A stretch of 6,457 nt of DNA, taken from assembly GCA_003645975.1 (NCBI GenBank), contig QNDP01000081.1, positions 1 through 6,457 on the forward strand, written 5' to 3'. The notes under the pieces are model-generated. The model did not search any database. It saw only the letters and a program-made list of their open reading frames with translations, and was not told the origin of the DNA. The stretch's first letter is position 1. Each line of letters starts with the position of its first letter. Shown in pieces: positions 1 through 6,457 of this stretch. The translations under genes and the position numbers were made by a program. The DNA is from Candidatus Hydrothermota bacterium (GTDB lineage: Bacteria; Hydrothermota; Hydrothermia; B15-G9).

Positions 1-51
1 AAAGCCCATCATCGTCTTAATCACCGGCCCTTTCACGAAATTTTTCATCAT
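1..51 (-). CDS. Possible 5' end of a gene running off the left edge
   Basis: Read on the minus strand from an ATG at 51-49, or a second ATG at 48-46, the frame stays open to the window edge and gives MMKNFVKGPVIKTMMGF (17 residues). The basic, hydrophobic character is plausible for a protein N-terminus, but it is too short to assign to a family. There is no SD before it. A hexamer reading GATATT (4 of 6 matches to the -10 consensus, plus-strand 62-67) lies 10 bases upstream of the first ATG, the spacing also seen at tgt and the metallo-beta-lactamase gene in this window. The same frame is open upstream to a TAG at 159-157, so an earlier non-ATG start is possible. A competing plus-strand frame (1-153) is also open. 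Function unknown. Confidence 0.33.
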   Translation of the reverse strand, partial: MMKNFVKGPVIKTMMGF

Positions 52-375
52 AAACAAAACCAATATCCGTTTGAAGACAAGTCTATCGCCAAACAAGCGA
101 CAGAAATGACAAGAGCCGTTTTGGATACTCGCTCTATTTGCTTGACCGATTAGCGACTAAGATGAGGGGAAGTATGGATGCCACATTACTAACTAAACCT
201 ATGTTCAAACTATTGGCCTAATCCAGGGAGTTACTATTGTGGTTCAATCATAGGATGGGCTACTGCGTCACGGCGCAATGCAGTCTCAGGGTTGTTCATA
301 GATGTCTGGACAAATATCTGCAATTTCTCAATATGCATTTGACTCTGTGAAATGAGAAGCTCAAAATAAACGGCG
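52..375. other. Mostly non-coding leader region before the dehydrogenase gene
   Basis: No convincing gene was found here. The plus-strand frame from position 1 is open to a TAG at 151-153. Its first part is rich in histidine, as expected of an antisense reading, while its second part (YPFEDKSIAKQATEMTRAVL) is more protein-like, so the tail of a gene entering from the left cannot be excluded. From about 154 to 338 stops are frequent in the frames I read, and no tRNA, long repeat or terminator with a T-run was seen. The only functional signal I can support is the promoter at 339-367. Confidence 0.5.
339..367 (+). promoter_or_regulatory. Predicted sigma70-type promoter of the dehydrogenase/HD-GYP pair
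   Basis: A -35 hexamer TTGACT (339-344, 5 of 6 matches to TTGACA) is followed after exactly 17 bases by CAAAAT (362-367, 4 of 6 matches to TATAAT). Only 8 bases (368-375) separate the -10 from the ATG at 376, so transcription would start at or within a few bases of the start codon and the mRNA would be leaderless or nearly so. This agrees with the weak, badly placed purine stretch (GAGAAG at 354-359, 16 bases from the ATG) as the only SD candidate. Prediction by eye. Confidence 0.5.
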
Positions 376-1482
376 ATGAAAGCGGTTCGATGGTTTGGTA
401 GGAGAGATATAAGGATCGACGATTTGCCGGAACCAAAGGTCGGGAAGGGCGAGGTGAAAGTAAAAATTACTTGGTCGGGTATATGCGGCACCGATGTCCA
501 TGAATTTACTGATGGACCGATCTTTATCCCTGTAGATGTCCCTCATAAGCTTACAGGCCAAAAAGCCCCGATCATCATAGGACACGAGTTCGGAGGGTAT
601 GTCGTGGAAGTCGGCGAGGATGTGAAATCGGTCCAAGTTGGCGATCTTGTTGCTGTTATGCCGCTTATGAGCTGTGGAAAATGCATTTTCTGCCAAGAGA
701 ACAGACCGAATCTCTGTCCCGATGCGGCCTATCGGGGACTTATGGGCGATGGAGGCATGACCGAGTTTATCGTTGTGCCTGAAAAGGATGTCCAGAAGTT
801 TCCCGAAGGCGTTGCACCCGAACTGGTGGCTTTTGGTGAACCGTTCGCCGTCGCAGTCCATGCGCTTAACCGTGTCGGAGGTGTCAAGGGTAGAAGCGTG
901 AGCGTGGTAGGAGCAGGCCCTATCGGCCTGATCGTGGCAAAGGTGGCGGAACATCTCGGTGCAAAACCTGTGATAATCTTCGAGTCGGATATAGGTCGGC
1001 GTCAATGTGCCAAGCGATTGGGGTTCAGTCATGTATTCGATCCACACAACAAAAGCGACCGAGAGATGTTCAGGGCATTGACCAATGGATTGGGCACGGA
1101 TGTAACCGTAGATGCCGGCGGCTCAGCTATCATCTTTGAACCGGCCTTTCCTGTCGCTGGCCTGAGCTCGCTCCAAATATCCTTTGACATCACCCGACCC
1201 GGTGGGCAGGTCGTCCTCGTGGCCATCCATTTCCCACAGATCAAACTGAACATGGCCACTTTTTTGAGCAGTGAGAAATCCCTTTTTGCAAGCTGGCTTT
1301 ATCTCCCAGAGGAGTTTGAACAGGGCGTCAAAGTTATAGTCGAACTCGCCGATTGGGTCCCCAAGTTAATAACAAGAAAGATTTTTATCGACTCCATTGT
1401 GGAAGAAGGACTTTTAGAGTTGGAACTTTATAGGGCCAAACATATCAAGATCCTCGTAACTCCGCATCATGAATTCTTATAG
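376..1482 (+). CDS. Zinc-dependent alcohol dehydrogenase, butanediol dehydrogenase-like (MDR family)
   Basis: A 368-residue cytoplasmic oxidoreductase of the medium-chain zinc alcohol dehydrogenase family. The N-terminal GroES-like domain shows catalytic zinc ligands C37 (GICGTD), H70-E71 (GHE) and E155 (GEP), and a full structural zinc set C100, C103, C106 and C114. The nucleotide-binding fold carries GAGPIG at 179-184, and E203 near the end of the second strand favours NAD over NADP. The N-terminal stretch with GPIFIPVD (47-54) and the following PHKLTG closely resemble Bacillus BdhA-type (R,R)-2,3-butanediol dehydrogenases, so the likely reaction is NAD-linked interconversion of acetoin and butanediol or a similar secondary alcohol; sorbitol or threonine dehydrogenase activity is less likely. 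About 11 extra residues seem to lie around 252-265 compared with BdhA from memory. It overlaps the next gene by 14 bases, suggesting an operon. Family is secure, substrate is inferred. Confidence 0.87.
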   Translation: MKAVRWFGRRDIRIDDLPEPKVGKGEVKVKITWSGICGTDVHEFTDGPIFIPVDVPHKLTGQKAPIIIGHEFGGYVVEVGEDVKSVQVGDLVAVMPLMSCGKCIFCQENRPNLCPDAAYRGLMGDGGMTEFIVVPEKDVQKFPEGVAPELVAFGEPFAVAVHALNRVGGVKGRSVSVVGAGPIGLIVAKVAEHLGAKPVIIFESDIGRRQCAKRLGFSHVFDPHNKSDREMFRALTNGLGTDVTVDAGGSAIIFEPAFPVAGLSSLQISFDITRPGGQVVLVAIHFPQIKLNMATFLSSEKSLFASWLYLPEEFEQGVKVIVELADWVPKLITRKIFIDSIVEEGLLELELYRAKHIKILVTPHHEFL

Positions 1483-3820
1483 CATGGCTGGTCAATTGAA
1501 TATAAATTTTGAGCCGGTAGTCAGAGCACTTGAAAATGTGCTTGGAATCAAGGGGATCGTTGTAATCGGTGAAAAGTTCGGTAAGGTCGAAATTATTTAC
1601 AAATACCAACTTCCATCTGTAGCACTCGAATCCATCCGAAGATGCATTCACAAATCCGATACGTTGGGTCAGGCAATTCTCTGTGTCGAACGCGACATTG
1701 AGTTTCATTGCCCACCAGACCTTTTTGTCGTCCCGCTTTGCATCGAATTGTCCAGCAACGAAAAGACCTATGTTTTTGTTGCACGAAGATTTAAGTCCTT
1801 TGGAAATTATGAAATGCTCCTGATTCGAGAACTTATCCAGTCGCTAATGCTAACACAAAAGTTGAACGAATTTGCAAGCTCTCTCCATGTTCTGCAATCT
1901 TTTGTCGATTTCTTAGAACACGCCGTTGCCATTTCCTTCCCGAATGTATCGCTTGAAAAATTGGCGTATTTGTGGGCAGTCGAACTTCTCGGTTTTTTCA
2001 AACTTTCTGGTTCTATTGTCTCCTTCCGATTCGCTGAGGGCAGCATTTCTGCTGAGACGGGGCATATCCCTTTGAACCTAAAGATCATCCGATCGGTTAC
2101 ACTTAAGACAAGCGGATTAGTCAAAGGAGGTGGAAATGACAGCTATTGGGTGGTCTCCTCGTTCATCGAACCTGAGACATCCACTCAGGTTACACTTTTC
2201 AGGACATCCGAATTCCTGCCGCAGGAACTCAAACTTCTGCCTGTCGCTGTGGCAGTTGCGCACAATTCGCTTAAAAACACGCTCCACTTCCACAGGGAAG
2301 TCCAGCAGATAAGGGAGTTGAAGACCTTAAACTACGAAATCATTTTGACACTTGAAGATATGATCGAGGCACGAGACCCTATAACCAGAGGACATTCAGA
2401 ACGAGTTGCAGAATTTGCTGTTAGGATGGGCAAAGCCCTCAATTTCGACAAGGAACACCTTGAAAAGCTGCGATTGGCTGCACTTCTACACGATATTGGC
2501 AAGATAGGCATCCCGGATTCCGTCCTTTTGAAGCCGGGGCCTTTGACACCGGATGAACTCGAAATCCTACATCAACATGTCGTCATAAGCAGCAGGATCG
2601 TAGAAAAGATAACCGGTTTCAAGGAAATTGCACCCTGGGTTGCACACCATCACGAAAGATGGGACGGCAAGGGGTATCCTGACGGACTCGTCGGAATGCA
2701 GATCCCGTTTGAGGCGCGGATATTGGCCATTGCTGACTCGATTGAAGCCATGCTATCTGACCGTGTCTATCGACGCGCTCTGCCTTGGAGCAAAGTCCGT
2801 GAGATACTCAAGGAAGGCGCTGGCAAACAATGGGATCCGGAATTGGTCAAGGTTGCACTTAGCGTCTTCAAGGAGGAGCCGCCCCTCAAGGGACTCAGAA
2901 AAGAAATCGACTTTGTTGGAAAAGAGGTTATGGAAATCAGGCTTAAAAGTTCGCTCGCCTATTGGCAGATGTCGCTCCTCAATGTCCTGAAAGAGATATT
3001 GAGGAAGGATAAGCGTTCGGACGAAAAATTAGCCGAAATTTTGACCTTGCTTTATGAAAACTCCGGTGTCGAACTCGTCGGTGTGGTCGGTTTCGACGGC
3101 GATCACCTCCGCCCTCTGGCACTGCTCACTGAATTTGATGTCGATAAAGAATTCTTGAAGCGCCTGAAGATCCCAAAGAACCATTACAGGGATTTCATCT
3201 TCTCCGAGATTGAGAAGCGCTATCCTTCTTTGACATGGAACCTTATCAAACCGATAAAGCTGGGGGACAGGGACAAAGGCCTGCTCATAATCGGCGCATC
3301 GGAGTCCGAAAGCCCACTCCTGCAGGATGAGGACTTTTTGGAGTCATTCGCAAAACAACTTGCACCTTTACTTCCTGACATTCCTCCATCGAACAATCTG
3401 CCGATTGTGATCGACCCGTCCACTGGTCTCTTCAATTTGCATTCCTTAGAGCCCAAACTTGCGGATATGCAGCGCATAACGATAGGCTGCATCCAATTCG
3501 ACGGTATCGAAAAAATCGTTGACATTTATGGAAAAAGCCTTGCAAATTGCTTGAAAAGAGAGATTTTGAAACTCATCCGCAAATACCTCCATGAGTCCGC
3601 TATGATGGCGCATTTTCAAGCTGATAAAGTTCTTGTCCTCTGCAATTGTGAAGCCCGAACTCTGAGGCAAATCCTCTCAAAATTCCGCACAGAATATGTC
3701 GGAAAGTCCATTAAGATAGGACCTGAGTATCTTGAGATACCCGAACTCAATTTTGAGATTCTCGGAACCGTCAATAAGCTCAAGGATCTGTGGAAATTAC
3801 TGAGGAATTTTTTCGGCTAA
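1469..3820 (+). CDS. Multidomain HD-GYP c-di-GMP phosphodiesterase-like protein with GAF-like domains and degenerate C-terminal GGDEF
   Basis: A 783-residue protein without a signal peptide or membrane segment, so probably a cytoplasmic signalling enzyme. Residues about 10-130 and 140-275 look like GAF-type sensor folds (weak similarity, inferred). The HD-GYP domain covers about 285-470: GHSERV with H309, HDIGKIGIPD with H341-D342, H370, then HHERWDGKGYPDG from H394, and D423 in IADSIEAM. All usual metal ligands of two-metal HD-GYP enzymes are present, so hydrolysis of c-di-GMP is expected. Residue 305 is Ile, where three-metal members have Glu. Residues about 500-635 form another GAF-like domain (GLLIIGA, then a DFLESFAKQLAPLL helix). 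Residues 645-770 resemble GGDEF: IDPSTGLFN at the start, FDGIEKIVDIYG, but QADKV (717-721) replaces GGDEF, so cyclase activity is not expected. The first ATG (1469) overlaps the dehydrogenase stop; an in-frame ATG at 1484 lies one base after that stop. Neither has an SD, so translational coupling is likely. Confidence 0.88.
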   Translation: MNSYSMAGQLNINFEPVVRALENVLGIKGIVVIGEKFGKVEIIYKYQLPSVALESIRRCIHKSDTLGQAILCVERDIEFHCPPDLFVVPLCIELSSNEKTYVFVARRFKSFGNYEMLLIRELIQSLMLTQKLNEFASSLHVLQSFVDFLEHAVAISFPNVSLEKLAYLWAVELLGFFKLSGSIVSFRFAEGSISAETGHIPLNLKIIRSVTLKTSGLVKGGGNDSYWVVSSFIEPETSTQVTLFRTSEFLPQELKLLPVAVAVAHNSLKNTLHFHREVQQIRELKTLNYEIILTLEDMIEARDPITRGHSERVAEFAVRMGKALNFDKEHLEKLRLAALLHDIGKIGIPDSVLLKPGPLTPDELEILHQHVVISSRIVEKITGFKEIAPWVAHHHERWDGKGYPDGLVGMQIPFEARILAIADSIEAMLSDRVYRRALPWSKVREILKEGAGKQWDPELVKVALSVFKEEPPLKGLRKEIDFVGKEVMEIRLKSSLAYWQMSLLNVLKEILRKDKRSDEKLAEILTLLYENSGVELVGVVGFDGDHLRPLALLTEFDVDKEFLKRLKIPKNHYRDFIFSEIEKRYPSLTWNLIKPIKLGDRDKGLLIIGASESESPLLQDEDFLESFAKQLAPLLPDIPPSNNLPIVIDPSTGLFNLHSLEPKLADMQRITIGCIQFDGIEKIVDIYGKSLANCLKREILKLIRKYLHESAMMAHFQADKVLVLCNCEARTLRQILSKFRTEYVGKSIKIGPEYLEIPELNFEILGTVNKLKDLWKLLRNFFG

Positions 3821-3880
3821 TGCCTTCCAGAACCAACTGACATCAAATTCTTGGAATTGTCGGAATAAGGGTTCATGATT

Positions 3881-3902
3881 TTTTGAGGGTTTAGCCTCAA
3901 AA
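3881..3902. terminator. Hairpin between convergent genes, possible bidirectional terminator
   Basis: TTTTGAGG (3881-3888) and CCTCAAAA (3895-3902) form a perfect 8-base-pair stem with a 6-base loop. With a two-base bulge the arms extend to GAT/ATC on the outside. It sits in the 93-base gap between the ends of the HD-GYP gene and the Roadblock operon, where a shared terminator would be expected. The run of T lies within the 5' arm on either strand rather than after the stem, so it is not a textbook intrinsic terminator. Confidence 0.38.
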
Positions 3903-3913
3903 TCGGTTGGGTT

Positions 3914-4294
3914 TTAGGAGAGTTTTTTGTTCACTATTTCGGCCAATTTCTTTTGGAGCAACCGAGCCATGCCGATGTTACCGTCGGCTCTCAATGCGAT
4001 GCTGGTGTAAAAATCCTTGTTGATAACACGGGTGATAATGACCGCCTGATCCGTGCTCAAGATGATCTCCTCGACATCGTCGGGGACAGAACTCATGAAT
4101 TTGAGTGCTTTTCGGGCATGTCGGATCATGTGGGCGAACTCGGCATCTGCGGCTGTGGTGTCGAAGTTTTCTATCGTGTTGTAATCTCCGAGCGATATGC
4201 CATCCATTCCGATGATACCAGCGGCGACTGCTCCATCGACATTTTCAACTATTGTCCTGAGCAACTCTTTGATACTCATGTCCTCTCTAAACAT
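3914..4294 (-). CDS. Roadblock/LC7 domain protein, second gene of the pair
   Basis: A 126-residue single-domain Roadblock/LC7 protein. Bacterial members of this family (MglB type) bind small Ras-like GTPases and act as activating proteins or scaffolds, usually as dimers in the cytoplasm. The family pattern is visible: helix 1 IKELLRTIVENVDGAVAAGI, the DG turn at 31-32, a long middle helix around 50-68, the strand EEIILSTDQAVIITRV, and the last helix DGNIGMARLLQKKLAEI (104-120). The start was set at the ATG at 4294-4292 because GAGGAGGAG lies 4 bases upstream (core 6 bases away). A GTG at 4309 would add five residues (MRRRT) but would use up the SD, and an ATG at 4279 is a weaker option. The start lies 11 bases after the stop of the paralogous upstream gene. 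No GTPase gene is seen in the window, so the partner is unknown. Confidence 0.85.
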   Translation of the reverse strand: MFREDMSIKELLRTIVENVDGAVAAGIIGMDGISLGDYNTIENFDTTAADAEFAHMIRHARKALKFMSSVPDDVEEIILSTDQAVIITRVINKDFYTSIALRADGNIGMARLLQKKLAEIVNKKLS

Positions 4295-4298
4295 CGTT

Positions 4299-4307
4299 CT
4301 CCTCCTC
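4299..4307 (-). promoter_or_regulatory. Ribosome binding site of the second Roadblock gene
   Basis: On the minus strand GAGGAGGAG ends 4 bases before the ATG at 4294, with the AGGAGG core 6 bases away. It overlaps the TGA stop of the upstream Roadblock gene (4308-4306), which indicates coupled translation and decides the start in favour of 4294 over the GTG at 4309. Confidence 0.75.
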
Positions 4308-4698
4308 ACGATTCGCTGAACAGCGGCCTCTCTTTGAGGATTGAGGCCAATTTTCTCTGTAAGAGGCGGGCCATTCCGAGATTTCCGTCGGACGTGATCG
4401 AAAGGATCAAGAAAATTCGAGGTGTTACGAGCCTTGCGAGGTGGATCATCCTTTTCGATATGAGCATGATCTCTTGGAAGCTACCGATCTGGCCAAAGTT
4501 TTCGACTGCGACGAGTCCGTGATTGACCATGTTGGTGAGTTCGGCTGCGCTGGCCTCTGGGTTGAGTTCTGAAACCTCTTTGACATAGGTTGCGATAGGC
4601 AGGCCATCGTTGGACAAAATACTTGCATAAACTGCGCCTTCTACCTGTTCAACCAACTGTTTAAGCAACTCACTCTCATTTGCATTAACATCCAACAT
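4306..4698 (-). CDS. Roadblock/LC7 domain protein, first gene of the pair
   Basis: A 130-residue Roadblock/LC7 protein, expected to dimerise and regulate a small GTPase of the MglA/Ras-like kind. Features seen: helix 1 ELLKQLVEQVEGAVYASIL, the typical DGLPIA turn at 31-36, a middle helix around 49-68 (ASAAELTNMVNHGLVAVENF), the strand QEIMLISKRMIHLARLV, and DGNLGMARLLQRKLASIL at 104-121. It aligns without obvious gaps to the downstream gene product, and both share the DGN-GMARLLQ-KLA ending, so the two arose by tandem duplication and may form a heterodimer. The ATG at 4698 has a strong SD (AAAGGAGGTT, 4715-4706) and a good promoter further upstream. Single-domain length is normal for the family. 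There is no signal peptide or membrane segment. Confidence 0.87.
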   Translation of the reverse strand: MLDVNANESELLKQLVEQVEGAVYASILSNDGLPIATYVKEVSELNPEASAAELTNMVNHGLVAVENFGQIGSFQEIMLISKRMIHLARLVTPRIFLILSITSDGNLGMARLLQRKLASILKERPLFSES

Positions 4699-4705
4699 TT
4701 ATCTC

Positions 4706-4715
4706 AACCTCCTTT
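4706..4715 (-). promoter_or_regulatory. Strong ribosome binding site of the first Roadblock gene
   Basis: AAAGGAGGTT on the minus strand contains an AGGAGG core 9 bases before the ATG at 4698. A second SD-like AAGGAG lies a little further upstream (about 4723-4728) with no start codon of its own. This contrasts with the SD-less starts of the dehydrogenase, tgt and the metallo-beta-lactamase gene. Confidence 0.8.
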
Positions 4716-4740
4716 CTCGTAACTCCTTAATCTATTGCCT

Positions 4741-4770
4741 ATTTTAGACTTTCGCCATGTGAGAGGTCAA
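4741..4770 (-). promoter_or_regulatory. Predicted sigma70-type promoter of the Roadblock operon
   Basis: On the minus strand TTGACC (4770-4765, 5 of 6 matches) and TAAAAT (4746-4741, 5 of 6 matches) are separated by 18 bases. Transcription would begin near 4735, giving an untranslated leader of roughly 35-40 bases that carries the SD. The -35 overlaps one copy of the CAAATGTTTGA repeat, a possible operator. Confidence 0.6.
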
Positions 4771-4849
4771 ATGTTTGAGGCTATTGGAAATTTGGATTGT
4801 AATGATGGACTTTGTGTGAAAATTTGATTTGGCTGACCCAAATGTTTGA
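4768..4849. repeat. Two direct copies of CAAATGTTTGA near the Roadblock promoter
   Basis: The 11-mer CAAATGTTTGA occurs at 4768-4778 and again at 4839-4849, 71 bases apart. Each contains the inverted arms CAAA and TTTG around a TG centre; in the first copy the arms extend to TCAAA/TTTGA. The first copy overlaps the -35 box of the Roadblock promoter. Two half-palindromic sites at such a spacing could be regulator binding sites, but the sequence is AT-rich and chance recurrence is possible. Confidence 0.35.
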
Positions 4850-5090
4850 CATTTTAACATTCGGCGAATTATCTCCACTCTAACCGATGCTTTCCTCGCC
4901 TTTTAGGAAAAGAGGTTTCATGCGAAGTTAGATCCACATCCACGAGCAAATCATGACATAGCTGACGACGAGACTGGACAACAACAGAGAGTGAGAAGCT
5001 ACGCCAGAAAATTCAGCGGTGTGAAAACTATCTTACTGGAAAATCGATAGTTATATCCGATTTCAATATCTAAACGGCGCATGGATTACC
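4771..5090. other. Intergenic region without a convincing gene
   Basis: This stretch lies upstream of the Roadblock operon and downstream of tgt. It holds the second CAAATGTTTGA copy, a plus-strand TTGACA (4846-4851) with poor -10 matches, a small inverted repeat TTTCCT/AGGAAA (4891-4896 and 4905-4910), and an inverted repeat AACTATC/GATAGTT (5026-5052) that may end the tgt transcript. A minus-strand reading frame of 27 codons (5082 down to 4999) starts 8 bases after the tgt stop. Otherwise I found only short frames and no tRNA or known RNA signature. Confidence 0.55.
5026..5052 (-). terminator. Weak candidate terminator downstream of tgt
   Basis: On the minus strand AACTATC (5052-5046) and GATAGTT (5032-5026) form a 7-base-pair stem with a 13-base loop, followed by a short T-run (TTTT including the last bases of the stem). 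The position, about 40 bases after the tgt stop, is right, but the stem is AT-rich and the loop is large. Confidence 0.22.
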
Positions 5091-6272
<1,182 letters not shown>

Positions 6273-6281
6273 TTAGCCGCC

Positions 6282-6457
6282 ATGAAATTCACCATCATTT
6301 TCGATAACTACAAGATCATCGACAGGTTGAAAACAGGCTGGGGTTTCTCGGCCTACATAGAGGCCGATGACGAGGCCATGCTTTTCGACACCGGTGCCAA
6401 CTATAACACTTTGTTCTCCAATGCATTTGAACTCAACATCGACCTATCAAAACCGGA
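6282..6457 (+). CDS. Metallo-beta-lactamase-fold hydrolase, N-terminal part only
   Basis: The frame from the ATG at 6282 gives 58 residues and is cut by the window edge. The pattern of an initial strand (MKFTIIFDN), then GWGFSAYIE (19-27), AMLFDTGANYNTLFSNA (32-48) and LNIDLSKP is typical of the first part of metallo-beta-lactamase-fold proteins. It most resembles the group related to dihydropterin-type synthases (COG1237-like), where the LFDTG strand precedes the HxHxDH zinc motif. That motif would lie beyond the window, so metal binding and catalysis cannot be checked. The start is supported by the TATAAT 10 bases upstream rather than by an SD. The gene is divergent from tgt. The fold is fairly secure; the substrate is unknown. 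Confidence 0.75.
   Translation, partial: MKFTIIFDNYKIIDRLKTGWGFSAYIEADDEAMLFDTGANYNTLFSNAFELNIDLSKP

Noticed and set aside
361..1047. Long minus-strand frame (228 codons) opposite the dehydrogenase
   Set aside because: It is antisense to a gene with intact family motifs, and its composition (many His, Arg and Cys) is that of a shadow frame.
2130..2990. Plus-strand frames of 60 and 120 codons inside the HD-GYP gene
   Set aside because: They are out-of-frame readings of the HD-GYP gene, rich in Arg and Ser, with no recognisable motif. The AAAGGAGGTGG before the 2130 ATG looks like an SD but encodes KGGGN in the real frame.
4295..4309. GTG at 4309 as the start of the second Roadblock protein
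   Set aside because: It would translate the SD itself as MRRRT, while the ATG at 4294 has that SD at normal spacing and matches the family's N-terminal extent.
3953..4522. Plus-strand frame of 189 codons across the Roadblock genes
   Set aside because: It lies opposite two clear Roadblock/LC7 genes that have SD sites and shared motifs; the translation shows no family signature.
4891..4910. Inverted repeat TTTCCT/AGGAAA as a terminator
   Set aside because: The stem is only 6 base pairs with an 8-base loop, has no T-run after it on either strand, and is not next to a gene end.

Overview
The window looks like a stretch of bacterial chromosome from an organism I cannot place. Genes are tightly packed. 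Strong Shine-Dalgarno (SD) sites occur at only some of them, and the bacterial-type tRNA-guanine transglycosylase argues against an archaeon. No mobile element, CRISPR array, rRNA or tRNA was seen. The mix of c-di-GMP signalling, Roadblock/LC7 proteins and near-leaderless promoters fits an uncultured or environmental lineage, but that is inference.

Layout: positions 1-375 are mostly non-coding. A possible minus-strand gene start runs off the left edge, and a sigma70-like promoter ends just before position 376. At 376-1482 (+) lies a zinc-dependent medium-chain alcohol dehydrogenase most like (R,R)-butanediol dehydrogenases. It overlaps by 14 bases a 783-residue cytoplasmic HD-GYP protein (1469-3820, +). 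The parts of that protein read as GAF-like, GAF-like, HD-GYP, GAF-like and a decayed C-terminal GGDEF domain. A 93-base convergent gap with a hairpin separates it from a minus-strand operon of two paralogous Roadblock/LC7 proteins (4698 down to 3914). That operon has a clear promoter and strong SD sites. About 390 bases without a convincing gene follow (4699-5090). Next is tgt (6224 down to 5091, -), queuine/preQ1 tRNA-ribosyltransferase. Divergent from it, across 57 bases, is the first part of a metallo-beta-lactamase-fold protein (6282 to the right edge, +).

How the genes may work together: the dehydrogenase and the HD-GYP protein are probably co-transcribed and translationally coupled, so redox or fermentation metabolism may share expression with c-di-GMP turnover. 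The two Roadblock proteins probably form a dimer that controls a small Ras-like GTPase encoded elsewhere. tgt is a tRNA-modification housekeeping gene and need not be related to the rest.

The main points of interest are the HD-GYP domain order with a dead GGDEF at the C-terminus (QADKV in place of GGDEF), the repeated placement of -10-like hexamers 8-10 bases before start codons that lack an SD, the paired Roadblock genes without a neighbouring GTPase, and substitutions in the predicted base-binding pocket of Tgt.
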